Assembly (NCBI RefSeq): GCF_008704205.1
Contig: NZ_VXLC01000008.1
Span: forward strand, 248,001-312,000
Length of the DNA: 64,000 nucleotides
Direction of reading: 5' to 3'
Source: Nocardia colli
GTDB lineage: Bacteria > Actinomycetota > Actinomycetes > Mycobacteriales > Mycobacteriaceae
Both the position numbers and the translations under genes were made by a program. How positions within the stretch are numbered: the stretch's first letter is position 1; each line of letters opens with the position of its first letter. The notes under the pieces are model-generated. The model did not search any database. It was not told where the DNA came from and worked only from the letters and a program-made list of their open reading frames with translations. Shown one piece after another: positions 24,968-32,896 of this stretch.

Positions 24968-25968
24968 CCACCCACGACACCACGCCGGCCAACCGGCACG
25001 CGGTCAGCACGGCGGGCATGTCGACCACCCGCGGCAAGAACGTCGGCGACCGGCAGAAGACCGCCCAGCGCCTGCTGCGGTCCGCGGCCGATCGCGCGTA
25101 CGACGGTGAGGTCGACATCGATTGGGACGCGCCGCTGGATCCGGACAAGAAGTGGATGCTCGATCATCGGCAGACGCTGTACGGCACGTACCTGTGGGAC
25201 CGGCTGACCGAGGAGCAGCGCCGCACGCTCGGCATGCACGAGGCGGTCAGCGCGCTGAGCTTCGGCATCATCGTGGAGTCCGGCCTGTCCGCGTTCCTGC
25301 TGCGCCAATACCTCGAACACGGGGACCCCGGGGACGACCACAGCCGCTACGCGCTGGCCGAAGTCGGCGAGGAGACAAGGCATTCCACGATGTTCAGCAG
25401 GCTCATCAACAAGTCCGGCCTGCGCGCCTATCAGCCGTTCCTGCCCAAGCCGCTGTTCAAGGCGGTACGGCTGATCGGCCTGGTCCCGATGGGCCCGGCC
25501 ACCATGGGCGGGCTGCTGCTGGTCGAGGAGACCCTGGATCGGTTGCAGCGGGAGAACATGGACGATCCGCGCATTCAGCCACACATGCGGCAGCTCAACA
25601 AGATTCACGTGCTGGAGGAGGCCAGGCACATCACCTATGCCCGTGAGGAACTCGTGCGCCAGATCGCCAAGCACGGCAAGCTGGTCAATGCCGCGCACCG
25701 GCTGGCGTTCTCGGTCATGGTGTTCGGCATCCAGCCCGCCATCGTCACGCCTCGGGTCTATCGCTCGGTCGGCATCCACCCGCTGCACGGGCTGGCCGTC
25801 GCTTTGCTGAGCCCGAACTACCGCGAGAACGCCAAGTTCGCCGGGGAGATGTTGTTGCGCTACGGATATGAGATCGGGTTCGTCCGCGGGGCGGTCAGCA
25901 CCCGCATCCTGCGGCTGGCCCGCGCACTGCCGGACGACGTCATGGCCGAGCTGTCGGGGACCGCGTGA
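24964..25968 (+). CDS. AurF-like diiron oxygenase, ligands intact
   Basis: This 334-residue protein has the complete diiron set of the AurF/p-aminobenzoate N-oxygenase family: Glu93 (MHEAV), Glu137 and His140 (EETRH), Glu188 or 189 (LVEET), and His215, Glu219 and His222 (IHVLEEARH). Spacings match AurF exactly. Such enzymes oxidise amines or C-H bonds with O2 and need electrons, which the reductase encoded next can supply. It overlaps both neighbours by four bases. The substrate cannot be inferred. Confidence 0.85.
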   Translation: MTTHDTTPANRHAVSTAGMSTTRGKNVGDRQKTAQRLLRSAADRAYDGEVDIDWDAPLDPDKKWMLDHRQTLYGTYLWDRLTEEQRRTLGMHEAVSALSFGIIVESGLSAFLLRQYLEHGDPGDDHSRYALAEVGEETRHSTMFSRLINKSGLRAYQPFLPKPLFKAVRLIGLVPMGPATMGGLLLVEETLDRLQRENMDDPRIQPHMRQLNKIHVLEEARHITYAREELVRQIAKHGKLVNAAHRLAFSVMVFGIQPAIVTPRVYRSVGIHPLHGLAVALLSPNYRENAKFAGEMLLRYGYEIGFVRGAVSTRILRLARALPDDVMAELSGTA

Positions 25969-27044
25969 GCATGGCCGACCCGGACACCGCCGCGCCCTTA
26001 CCCGCGGCGACCGCGAACACCCACGTGCACGAACTGGAAATCGTCGAGGTGATCCGCGAGACGGCCGATACCGTCTCGCTGGTCTTCGAGGTGCCGGATC
26101 TGCTGACCCAGCGATTCCGCCATCGCCCAGGGCAATTCCTCACGCTGCGCATCCCGGGCGAGCGGACCGGTTCGGTCGCGCGCTGCTATTCGCTGTCCAG
26201 CTCACCGCATCTCGACGACGATCTGATCATCACGGTCAAACGCACCGAGGGCGGCTATGCGTCGAATTGGCTGTGCGACAACGCCGTTACCGGCCTGCGC
26301 GTGACTACCCTGTCCCCGTCCGGCGTCTTCACCCCCAAGTCGCTGGACGCCGACCTGCTGATGATCGCCGCGGGCAGCGGCATCACCCCCGTCATCTCGA
26401 TCATCAAATCGGCCTTGGTCGCGGGCACCGGCACGATCTATCTGTTCTACGCCAATCGGGACGCGTCCTCGGTCATCTTCGGCACCGAACTGGCGGACAT
26501 GATGACCGAGTATCCCGATCGACTCCTCGTCGACCACTGGCTGGAGTCGGCGCGGGGGCTGCCCACCGCCGAGGCCTTGACCGAACGCCTCTGGCCGTAC
26601 ACCGGCTTCGATGCTTTCCTCTGCGGCCCAACGGCATTCATGAGCACCGCGCGGGCCGCGATGATTGCCGCCGGGATGACCGAACGACACGTGCACACCG
26701 AGATCTACCGGTCACTGACCGGTGATCCGTTCGCGGAGATCGTGATCGATCGCGACGACGCCGAAACCCCGGCCACCGCAACGGTGGAACTCGACGGCCG
26801 CCGACTGGAACTGCCGTGGCCGCGGCACACGCCGCTGCTGGATGTCCTGCTCGCCGGCGGCTTCGACGCCCCCTACTCCTGCCGCGAGGGCGCGTGCAGC
26901 GCCTGTGCGTGCACCGTGCGCTCCGGGGAGGTCCGGATGCTGCGCAACGACACCCTGGTCGACGCCGACCTCGCCGTCGGCCTCACCCTGGCCTGCCAAT
27001 CCGTCCCGCTCACCGACCATGTCGACATCGCCTTCGACCAATAG
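25965..27044 (+). CDS. 2Fe-2S ferredoxin:NAD(P)H reductase (KshB/PaaE type)
   Basis: This 359-residue electron-transfer protein has three modules. An FAD-binding barrel carries RCYSLSSSP near residue 74, an NAD(P) domain carries AAGSGITPVISI, and a C-terminal plant-type 2Fe-2S domain has Cys306, Cys311, Cys314 and Cys344. This is the layout of oxygenase reductases such as KshB and PaaE. It starts at the GTG overlapping the diiron oxygenase stop, or at the ATG two codons later, and is followed nine bases later by DUF4873 copy 2. It most likely feeds electrons to the AurF-like enzyme. Confidence 0.88.
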   Translation: MSMADPDTAAPLPAATANTHVHELEIVEVIRETADTVSLVFEVPDLLTQRFRHRPGQFLTLRIPGERTGSVARCYSLSSSPHLDDDLIITVKRTEGGYASNWLCDNAVTGLRVTTLSPSGVFTPKSLDADLLMIAAGSGITPVISIIKSALVAGTGTIYLFYANRDASSVIFGTELADMMTEYPDRLLVDHWLESARGLPTAEALTERLWPYTGFDAFLCGPTAFMSTARAAMIAAGMTERHVHTEIYRSLTGDPFAEIVIDRDDAETPATATVELDGRRLELPWPRHTPLLDVLLAGGFDAPYSCREGACSACACTVRSGEVRMLRNDTLVDADLAVGLTLACQSVPLTDHVDIAFDQ

Positions 27045-27052
27045 GACCGATC

Positions 27053-27385
27053 ATGACGGACCCCGCCGACGACTACGACTACGAGGGACCGGCGATCGTC
27101 ACCATCGACGGCGCCGGCATCCCCGTCGAACTGGCCCTGCGCGGCCATTTTCAAGGCATCGACGGAATCTACCGCTGGTACGGGCGGATTCGGCCGAACC
27201 GAGAACTCGCCGCCGCCGTCGGAGACGAAGCGGCGGGCGAGGTCAGTACCGCCTTCGGCACCGCCCCCGCCCGGATCGGCGACCTCGACTTCTGGGGCCG
27301 CTACCGCATCTGCGGCCGCAGCACGCCGCCGTTCTTCGTGCCGAACAGCCTGGCCGAGCTCGACGGACCGCGCTCAGTGCACTGA
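27053..27385 (+). CDS. DUF4873 domain protein, copy 2
   Basis: This 110-residue protein is a single DUF4873 domain: YEGPAIVTIDGAGIPVELAL, GIYRWYGRIRPN, and FWGRYRICGRSTPPF. It is homologous to copy 1, which reads away on the other side of the operon, so the oxygenase cluster is bracketed by two copies. It probably acts with the oxygenase or reductase. The last 12 bases overlap the convergent SnoaL/NmrA gene. Confidence 0.8.
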   Translation: MTDPADDYDYEGPAIVTIDGAGIPVELALRGHFQGIDGIYRWYGRIRPNRELAAAVGDEAAGEVSTAFGTAPARIGDLDFWGRYRICGRSTPPFFVPNSLAELDGPRSVH

Positions 27386-28711
27386 ACCACCCGGCAGCAC
27401 AACGACTTCCGCCGCCATGTCCACCGCCAGCTCAGTCCAGTTGCGGGCGATGAACGCCCGGAACGACCCGGCGTCCCGACCGGTCACGTCCGGCACCACC
27501 GACGTGACGCGGTCTTCGGCGCCGCGCCGGATGTCGTCGTCGAGCCCGGCGAGGAACGCCGCGTAGTCGGCGGGCACGCCGGATTCGCGCACCAGGTCGG
27601 CGAATTCGGCGACCCCGACCGATTCGTGCCGCACCACGCGCCCGGTCTCCTCGGCGATGATGACGGCGGCCTGCGCGTAACTCAACGCCTCCGGCCCGGT
27701 GATCACGTGCTCGGTGTTGTGCGGAACCGGATCCAGCAGCGCGCGCACCGCGACGGCGGCGATGTCCTCCGCGTCGACGAAGGCCACCCGGCCGTCCCCG
27801 GTCGCGGTCACGATCTCGCCCGCGGCGCGGATGCCTGCCGCCACCGGATGTCCGCCGACGAAGTTCTGCATGAACCAGGACGGGCGCAGCACCGCCCATT
27901 CCGGCACCGCGCCGCGCACTGCGCCGTATAGCTTTCCCAGCCCCGGTGCCTCGGCGGAAACCGCCGACGAGCCGAGCAGCACCACGCGCCGCACACCGGC
28001 CTGAACCGCCTGAGCCAGAAAGGGTTCCACGATCGAGGCCGGATCGGTCGCGCCGATCGGCGGGACCAGGTAGATGGCGTCCACTCCGTTCAGCGCGGGC
28101 CCGTACGTCTCCGGATCGTGCCAATCGAATCGGATGTGATTGTCGCCCTGCGGGTTCCGGCTGGCGATCCGCACCTCTGCGCCTTCCGCCACGAGTCCCG
28201 CGGCGATTCTGCTTCCGGTGGTACCGGTGCCGCCGGTGACCAGGATGGTCGCTTCACTCATGGACTTCCCCTCCGTAGCACCGAACGACGTGAGCTCACC
28301 GGCGCCACCGAGGGCCTCGGCGGCGGCGAGCGGGTTCCAGTAGTCGCGGTAGTGCACGATCTCGCCCGCGCGCACGGTGATCACCGCGATGTAGCGCATC
28401 CGGTACGGCCGCCCGGTCCGGACGGCGATGCCGTCGGCGGCGAACTCGACGATGACGACCTCGGGGTCCTCGGTGACGTGCACGGTCGGCGCGTCGATCG
28501 CCCGGATGTCGAGCTGCTCGGGATAGTCGCGCAGGTAGTCCTCGATCGCCGCGCGCCCGGTCACCTCCGCCGGGTACCCGGCCGGTGCGAACGGGAATTC
28601 GATGCTGCCCCGTTCCGCCCAGAGTCCCGCGAATCCGACCATGTCCTTGGCCAGGAGCAGCCGTAACGCCTCCGCGACGACCTCGGCCGGGGTGCGTGCC
28701 GATTGCGGCAT
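27374..28711 (-). CDS. SnoaL-like / NmrA-like NAD(P)-binding fusion
   Basis: The frame encodes 445 residues. Residues 1 to about 135 form a SnoaL/NTF2-like domain (FAGLWAERGSIEFPF, HYRDYWNPLAAAEAL). From residue 151 a complete NmrA-type atypical short-chain dehydrogenase begins, MSEATILVTGGTGTTGS, with no stop between. A strong GGAGGGG lies six bases before that internal ATG (28261), so the second domain (27374-28261, 295 residues) may also be made separately. The first start at 28711 follows GGAGGG. The gene diverges from a TetR gene across a large inverted repeat and is probably repressed by it. Confidence 0.8.
   Translation of the reverse strand: MPQSARTPAEVVAEALRLLLAKDMVGFAGLWAERGSIEFPFAPAGYPAEVTGRAAIEDYLRDYPEQLDIRAIDAPTVHVTEDPEVVIVEFAADGIAVRTGRPYRMRYIAVITVRAGEIVHYRDYWNPLAAAEALGGAGELTSFGATEGKSMSEATILVTGGTGTTGSRIAAGLVAEGAEVRIASRNPQGDNHIRFDWHDPETYGPALNGVDAIYLVPPIGATDPASIVEPFLAQAVQAGVRRVVLLGSSAVSAEAPGLGKLYGAVRGAVPEWAVLRPSWFMQNFVGGHPVAAGIRAAGEIVTATGDGRVAFVDAEDIAAVAVRALLDPVPHNTEHVITGPEALSYAQAAVIIAEETGRVVRHESVGVAEFADLVRESGVPADYAAFLAGLDDDIRRGAEDRVTSVVPDVTGRDAGSFRAFIARNWTELAVDMAAEVVVLPGGSVH
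28268..28274 (-). promoter_or_regulatory. Internal ribosome-binding site
   Basis: On the minus strand GGAGGGG lies inside the SnoaL/NmrA frame, six bases before the ATG at 28261. That ATG begins a complete Rossmann domain. Its strength exceeds most gene-start sites in the window and suggests independent initiation, or that two genes once existed here. Confidence 0.55.
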
Positions 28712-28727
28712 GAGCCCTCCCATTCAT

Positions 28728-28785
28728 ATGGACGATACGGTACCGTCCCGTCCTAATATAGTCGAGACGGTACCGTATCGTCCAT
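28728..28785. promoter_or_regulatory. Twin TetR operator with 20-base arms
   Basis: The bases 28728-28747 and 28766-28785 are perfect reverse complements, separated by 18 bases. Each arm also contains the ten-base palindrome ACGGTACCGT, so the region may hold two repressor dimers. It lies between the divergent SnoaL/NmrA gene (start 28711) and TetR gene (start 28802). Confidence 0.7.
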
Positions 28786-28801
28786 TCCGTATACTGCGGC
28801 C

Positions 28802-29401
28802 ATGTCCGAGAAGCCCCGACGCGCTCCCACCGGTGCCGCCGTCCTGCAACCGCAGATCACCGCCGCCGTCACCGCGGCGGTGATGGAGCAACTGGCCGAG
28901 AACGGCTACGCCAGGCTGTCGATGGAGGCGGTGGCCAAGCGCGCGGGCGTCGGCAAGAGCGCCCTCTACCGGCGCTGGCCGTCCAAGCAGGACATGGTGG
29001 TCTCGGTGCTCGGCGAGTTCAGCGTCGAGCTGGCCGAGTTCGCCGATACCGGCGCGCTGCGCACCGACCTGATGGCCGCCCTGGCGCTGCTGCACACCTG
29101 GCTCACCCATCCGAGAATGGCGGCGATCCTGCCCGATCTCACCGCCGAGGCCGGCCGCAATCCCGTTCTGGCGCAGGCGGTCAGGGCCACCATCGGACAG
29201 CCGCGACGAGCGCTGGGGCTCCAGCTGTTGCAGCGGGCCATCGAGCGCGGCGAGCTGCCCGCCGATACCGACGTCGAACTGGCGTTGGATCTGATTGCGG
29301 GACCGATGTTCTGGCGGTTGAGCGTCCGGCACGCCGAGGCCGAGCCGGACTACCTCGAACGATTGGCCGACCATCTACTGCGCGCGCTGAACGCTCGCTG
29401 A
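28802..29401 (+). CDS. TetR-family regulator
   Basis: This 199-residue regulator has the helix-turn-helix LSMEAVAKRAGVGKSALYRRW at about residues 39-59 and a C-terminal ligand domain of the TetR_C type (PMFWRLSVRHAE). It resembles the regulator at 57001-57591 over its whole length, so the two are paralogues. It probably controls the divergent SnoaL/NmrA gene and itself through 28728-28785. The nearby diiron oxygenase promoter has a related core and may be a second target. Confidence 0.87.
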   Translation: MSEKPRRAPTGAAVLQPQITAAVTAAVMEQLAENGYARLSMEAVAKRAGVGKSALYRRWPSKQDMVVSVLGEFSVELAEFADTGALRTDLMAALALLHTWLTHPRMAAILPDLTAEAGRNPVLAQAVRATIGQPRRALGLQLLQRAIERGELPADTDVELALDLIAGPMFWRLSVRHAEAEPDYLERLADHLLRALNAR

Positions 29402-29404
29402 CAG

Positions 29405-30697
29405 TTACCGCTGCCGGAACCGCGACTCGCGCATGCCCTGCGCGGCCTTGTTGCGGTACATGGCCGTATCGGCCGCGTGCATGAGTTGGTCCGGCGCGGT
29501 GGGCACATCGTCGAGGAAGACGGTGCCGATGCTGGCGGCGACGGTCACCAGATGGCCCTCCACCTCCATCGCCTCCACCAGCGCGTGCGACAGCCAGCCG
29601 GACACCTCGGCCAATTTCTCCGCGCCCGTGCACTTTTCGATCAAGACGATGAACTCGTCGCCGCCCAGCCGGGCGACCAGCCCGTCGACCGGCTCCACGG
29701 CCGCGCGTAGTCGCTGCCCGACCACCCGAAGTACCTTGTCCCCCACCGTGTGTCCCCACACGTCGTTGATCTCCTTGAACCCGTCGAGATCGAGATAACA
29801 CACGCCGATCGGCGGGCTCGCGTTCGCCAATCGGTCGAAGAACAGTGTGCGGTTGGGTAATCCGGTGAGGCTGTCGTGGTTTGCGTCGTGCCACAACCGG
29901 TCGGCCAGCTGCTTGCGCTCGGTGATGTCGACCGCCACCCCGATCAGGAATCGCACCTGCCCGGCGCTGTCCCGCACGGCCGACATGGATAGGTCGATGG
30001 TGGTGATGGTGCCGTCCGGGCGCAGATGATCGGTCTCCAGCCGGAACCGGTCGGAAGCCCCGCTCAGCAGCCGCTGTAACTCGGCGAAGGCATACCCGAT
30101 GTTCGCCGGGCCGAGCAGCGCGTCCACGGTCTGGCCGGGCATGACTTCCACTGGCAGACCGAGCATTTCGGCCATCGCCAGGTTAGCGTCGAGCACCCTT
30201 CCGGTGACATCGATGGTGCCGATGCCGACCGAGGCGCCCGCGAAGACGGCAGCGAACCTGGCTTCGGACAGCTGCCGTTTAGCCTCAGCATCGTGCGCGG
30301 CGGCCAGCGTCGCCACCAACGTGGCCTCCTGCTCGGCCAGCGCCGCCGACCGCAGCGCCGCGGTGAAGCCCGCGGCGAACTCGGCGGCGGCGATCACCGC
30401 GCGATCGCGGATCCGCTCGTAGTCCGCGCCGCCGCGGTCCGGGCAGACGTCGGCCACCAGGTCGTGGCAGATCACCACCACCGAGCGGCTGACCGCCACC
30501 GCGTCCCGATAGTTGGCCGCGACCAGCACGGACGCGGCTTCGCGGGCGACGCTGAGCTCGGCGGTGCCGAGCACCACCGCTTCGAGCGCCGCACCGAGCC
30601 CGGCGAGCATCGCCTCGATCTGGGTCCGCGTGAGGGTGGGGGCCACCGCGCCGTCGAGCGCCTCGGCCCACCGCATCGCTAGCTCGTGCGACCCCAC
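29405..30697 (-). CDS. PAS-GGDEF diguanylate cyclase
   Basis: This 430-residue protein has an N-terminal alpha-helical sensory region (about 1-140) and a PAS domain (about 145-265: FAAVFAGASVGIGTIDVTGRV to VDITERKQL). A C-terminal GGDEF domain carries NHDSLTGLPNRTLFFDRL and the active site RLGGDEFIV. The intact GGDEF predicts c-di-GMP synthesis. The inhibitory site RxxD upstream reads EPVD, so product inhibition may be lost. No membrane segment is seen. The DUF574-type methyltransferase gene lies 32 bases upstream on the same strand. Confidence 0.88.
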   Translation of the reverse strand: MGSHELAMRWAEALDGAVAPTLTRTQIEAMLAGLGAALEAVVLGTAELSVAREAASVLVAANYRDAVAVSRSVVVICHDLVADVCPDRGGADYERIRDRAVIAAAEFAAGFTAALRSAALAEQEATLVATLAAAHDAEAKRQLSEARFAAVFAGASVGIGTIDVTGRVLDANLAMAEMLGLPVEVMPGQTVDALLGPANIGYAFAELQRLLSGASDRFRLETDHLRPDGTITTIDLSMSAVRDSAGQVRFLIGVAVDITERKQLADRLWHDANHDSLTGLPNRTLFFDRLANASPPIGVCYLDLDGFKEINDVWGHTVGDKVLRVVGQRLRAAVEPVDGLVARLGGDEFIVLIEKCTGAEKLAEVSGWLSHALVEAMEVEGHLVTVAASIGTVFLDDVPTAPDQLMHAADTAMYRNKAAQGMRESRFRQR

Positions 30698-30729
30698 TCA
30701 GGGACCCCCTGCTGGTTCGTGTTCGCGCT

Positions 30730-31539
30730 TCAGACCTTTCGACCGACGCCGGCCAGCCCGAGCGAACGGCCCGGCGCCTCGTGCAGATCCCGCTCGGACT
30801 CCGGGCGCCAGACCGGCAACTCGACTACGCCGGGCTCGATCAGGTCCCATCCATCGAACATAGCGACGATGCCGTCCCGATTGCGAAAATGGATGCCAAC
30901 TCGACTCTTGTCGGTCGCGTGCGCACCGAGCTTGCCCGCATCCTCGGGTCGCATCTCCGAGGTCAGGTGCGAGATGGCGACGTAGCTGCCCGGTTCGACC
31001 GCGGCTCGCAGGTCGGCGACCTTCTTGACCGGCTCGTCGTCATCGGAGAGCAGGTGCAATACGGCGATCAACAACAGACCGACCGGTTGGTCGAAATCGA
31101 TCAACCCGGTATCGCCGGCCCGATCGAGCAGCTCGGCCGGCTTGCGCAGATCCGCCTCGATGGCGGCGGCCCGGCTGTTGCCCCGCAGGATCGCGCGCGA
31201 ATGCGCGACCGCCACCGGATCGATGTCCACGTAGAGCACCCGAATATCGGGATCGATGGTCTGCAGGATTTCATGCACATTTCCCGCTGTCGGAATCCCC
31301 GACCCGATATCGAGGAACTGACGAATTCCGGAATCGGCCAGGAAACGCACCGCCCGGCGCAGGAACGCCCGGTTGCTCAGCGCCAGCCGGGGCAGATCCG
31401 GTACCAGCTGCTTGGCCATTTCCGCGGCATTGCGGTCGATGTCGAAGTTATGCGAGCCGCCGAGCAGCGCGTCGTACATTCGTGCCGGGCTCGCCTGTTG
31501 CATATCCACGCCTTCGGGCGCCCACGCCGGCCTATCCAT
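30730..31539 (-). CDS. SAM-dependent methyltransferase, DUF574 type
   Basis: This 269-residue protein has the hallmark start of the actinobacterial DUF574 family: ARMYDALLGGSHNFDIDR, then FLDIGSGIPT for SAM binding and YVDIDPVAV for the following acidic residue. The family is strongly expanded in actinomycetes and often neighbours signalling genes; its substrates are unknown. The PAS-GGDEF gene follows on the same strand. Confidence 0.88.
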   Translation of the reverse strand: MDRPAWAPEGVDMQQASPARMYDALLGGSHNFDIDRNAAEMAKQLVPDLPRLALSNRAFLRRAVRFLADSGIRQFLDIGSGIPTAGNVHEILQTIDPDIRVLYVDIDPVAVAHSRAILRGNSRAAAIEADLRKPAELLDRAGDTGLIDFDQPVGLLLIAVLHLLSDDDEPVKKVADLRAAVEPGSYVAISHLTSEMRPEDAGKLGAHATDKSRVGIHFRNRDGIVAMFDGWDLIEPGVVELPVWRPESERDLHEAPGRSLGLAGVGRKV

Positions 31540-31663
31540 CGAAACCCCTTTTGTCGCTCACGCATCGTGTGCTCGATCACCCGAACGGTGGTCTGCGCAT
31601 AGTAGTCGGCTTTGGTGAGCAGCGGGAAGCTCGCGCCCGACCGTGGTTGGCCCACACCCGGTT

Positions 31664-32872
31664 TCAGGCGCGCGCGGCGGAGATCCGGGCCAGCGTCTGC
31701 ACCGGGTCAGTCAGCACATCGGTGAACGCGAGCTCCGCGGCGCCGATCAAGGTCGCGTCTCCACCGAGCGCCGAGGTGCGCAGGCGCACTCGTTCGCGGA
31801 CCGCGAGCAGCGCGTCGACCGCGACCCGGCTGCGCACCTGGGCGGCCGAGGCGAGATAGATCTCGCGCAGCACGCCGCCGAAGACGACCATCGACGGGTT
31901 GAAGATGTTGACCAGGTTGGCAACGCCGTAGCCGAGCCAGTCCCCCACCTGATGCAGCGCGTCCCTGGCGGTCGAGTCGCCGCGGGCGGCGGCCTCCACG
32001 ATCGCCTCGACCGCGGCCCGCCCCGCCGGGTCGTCGCGTCCGGCCGCGGCGATCAAGCCGAGCTCGCCGGCCTCGACCTCGAGGCAGCCGTGCGAGCCGC
32101 ACGCGCAGGGACGGCCGTCCCGGTTGACGATCATGTGACCGACCTCGCCCGCGTAGCCGCCCTCGCCGCCGAGCAGCTGGCCGCCCATGATGATGCCCGC
32201 GCCGATGCCGACGTCGCCGTGCAGGTAGATCAGGTCGGACAGGCCCGCGCCGACGCCGCGTTCGCGTTCGGCGAGCGCGCCGAGGTTGGCGTTGTTGCCG
32301 ACGACGACGCGCAGGCCGAGGTCGAGTTCCCTGGTCAGGCTGGCGCCGAACGGCACGTCGACCCAGCCGATGTTCGGGCCGTAGCGGACGACGCCGTCCT
32401 CCTCGCGCACCATCCCGCAGAACGCCACGCCGACACCGACGCACAGGGCGTCGCGCGCGGCCTTGCCGATCAGCTCGCGGGCCATCGTGGCCAGCGAGGC
32501 GATTACGTCGTCCGGGTCGAAAGTGCCACGCGGCCTGGTGGTTTCGACCTGATCGAGAACGGAGCCGCCCAAACCGACCCGGGCCGCGGCGAGCCGGTCG
32601 GCACCGACGTCCAGCGCGATGACGTAGACCCGCTCCGATTCCGGCCGCACCACCAGCGAGGGACGGCCCGCCTTGCCGGTCTGACCCGGAAGTTCCTCGC
32701 GGATCAGACCGGCCGCGGCCAGGTCGGCGGTCAAGGCCAGAATGGTGCTGCGGTTCAGCCCCATTCGCTCCGCGAGCGTGGCCCGCGAGACCGGACCGTC
32801 GCGATGGACGTGCCGGAGCAACACTGCCAGGTTGCTCTTGCGGATCTCATCAGGAGAGGGGGCTGCTCGCAT
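31664..32872 (-). CDS. ROK-family regulator with zinc motif
   Basis: This 402-residue protein has a winged helix (ATLAERMGLNRSTILALTADL) and a ROK domain with the complete zinc site, GHMIVNRDGRPCACGSHGCLE, in contrast to the ROK protein at 3654. NNANLGALAERERG holds the kinase-fold contacts. It is encoded 24 bases after the permease on the same strand, so it is the last gene of the second sugar importer operon and probably controls it. Confidence 0.88.
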   Translation of the reverse strand: MRAAPSPDEIRKSNLAVLLRHVHRDGPVSRATLAERMGLNRSTILALTADLAAAGLIREELPGQTGKAGRPSLVVRPESERVYVIALDVGADRLAAARVGLGGSVLDQVETTRPRGTFDPDDVIASLATMARELIGKAARDALCVGVGVAFCGMVREEDGVVRYGPNIGWVDVPFGASLTRELDLGLRVVVGNNANLGALAERERGVGAGLSDLIYLHGDVGIGAGIIMGGQLLGGEGGYAGEVGHMIVNRDGRPCACGSHGCLEVEAGELGLIAAAGRDDPAGRAAVEAIVEAAARGDSTARDALHQVGDWLGYGVANLVNIFNPSMVVFGGVLREIYLASAAQVRSRVAVDALLAVRERVRLRTSALGGDATLIGAAELAFTDVLTDPVQTLARISAARA

Positions 32873-32896
32873 TCACCGTCCTTCGCTATGCGTGAG

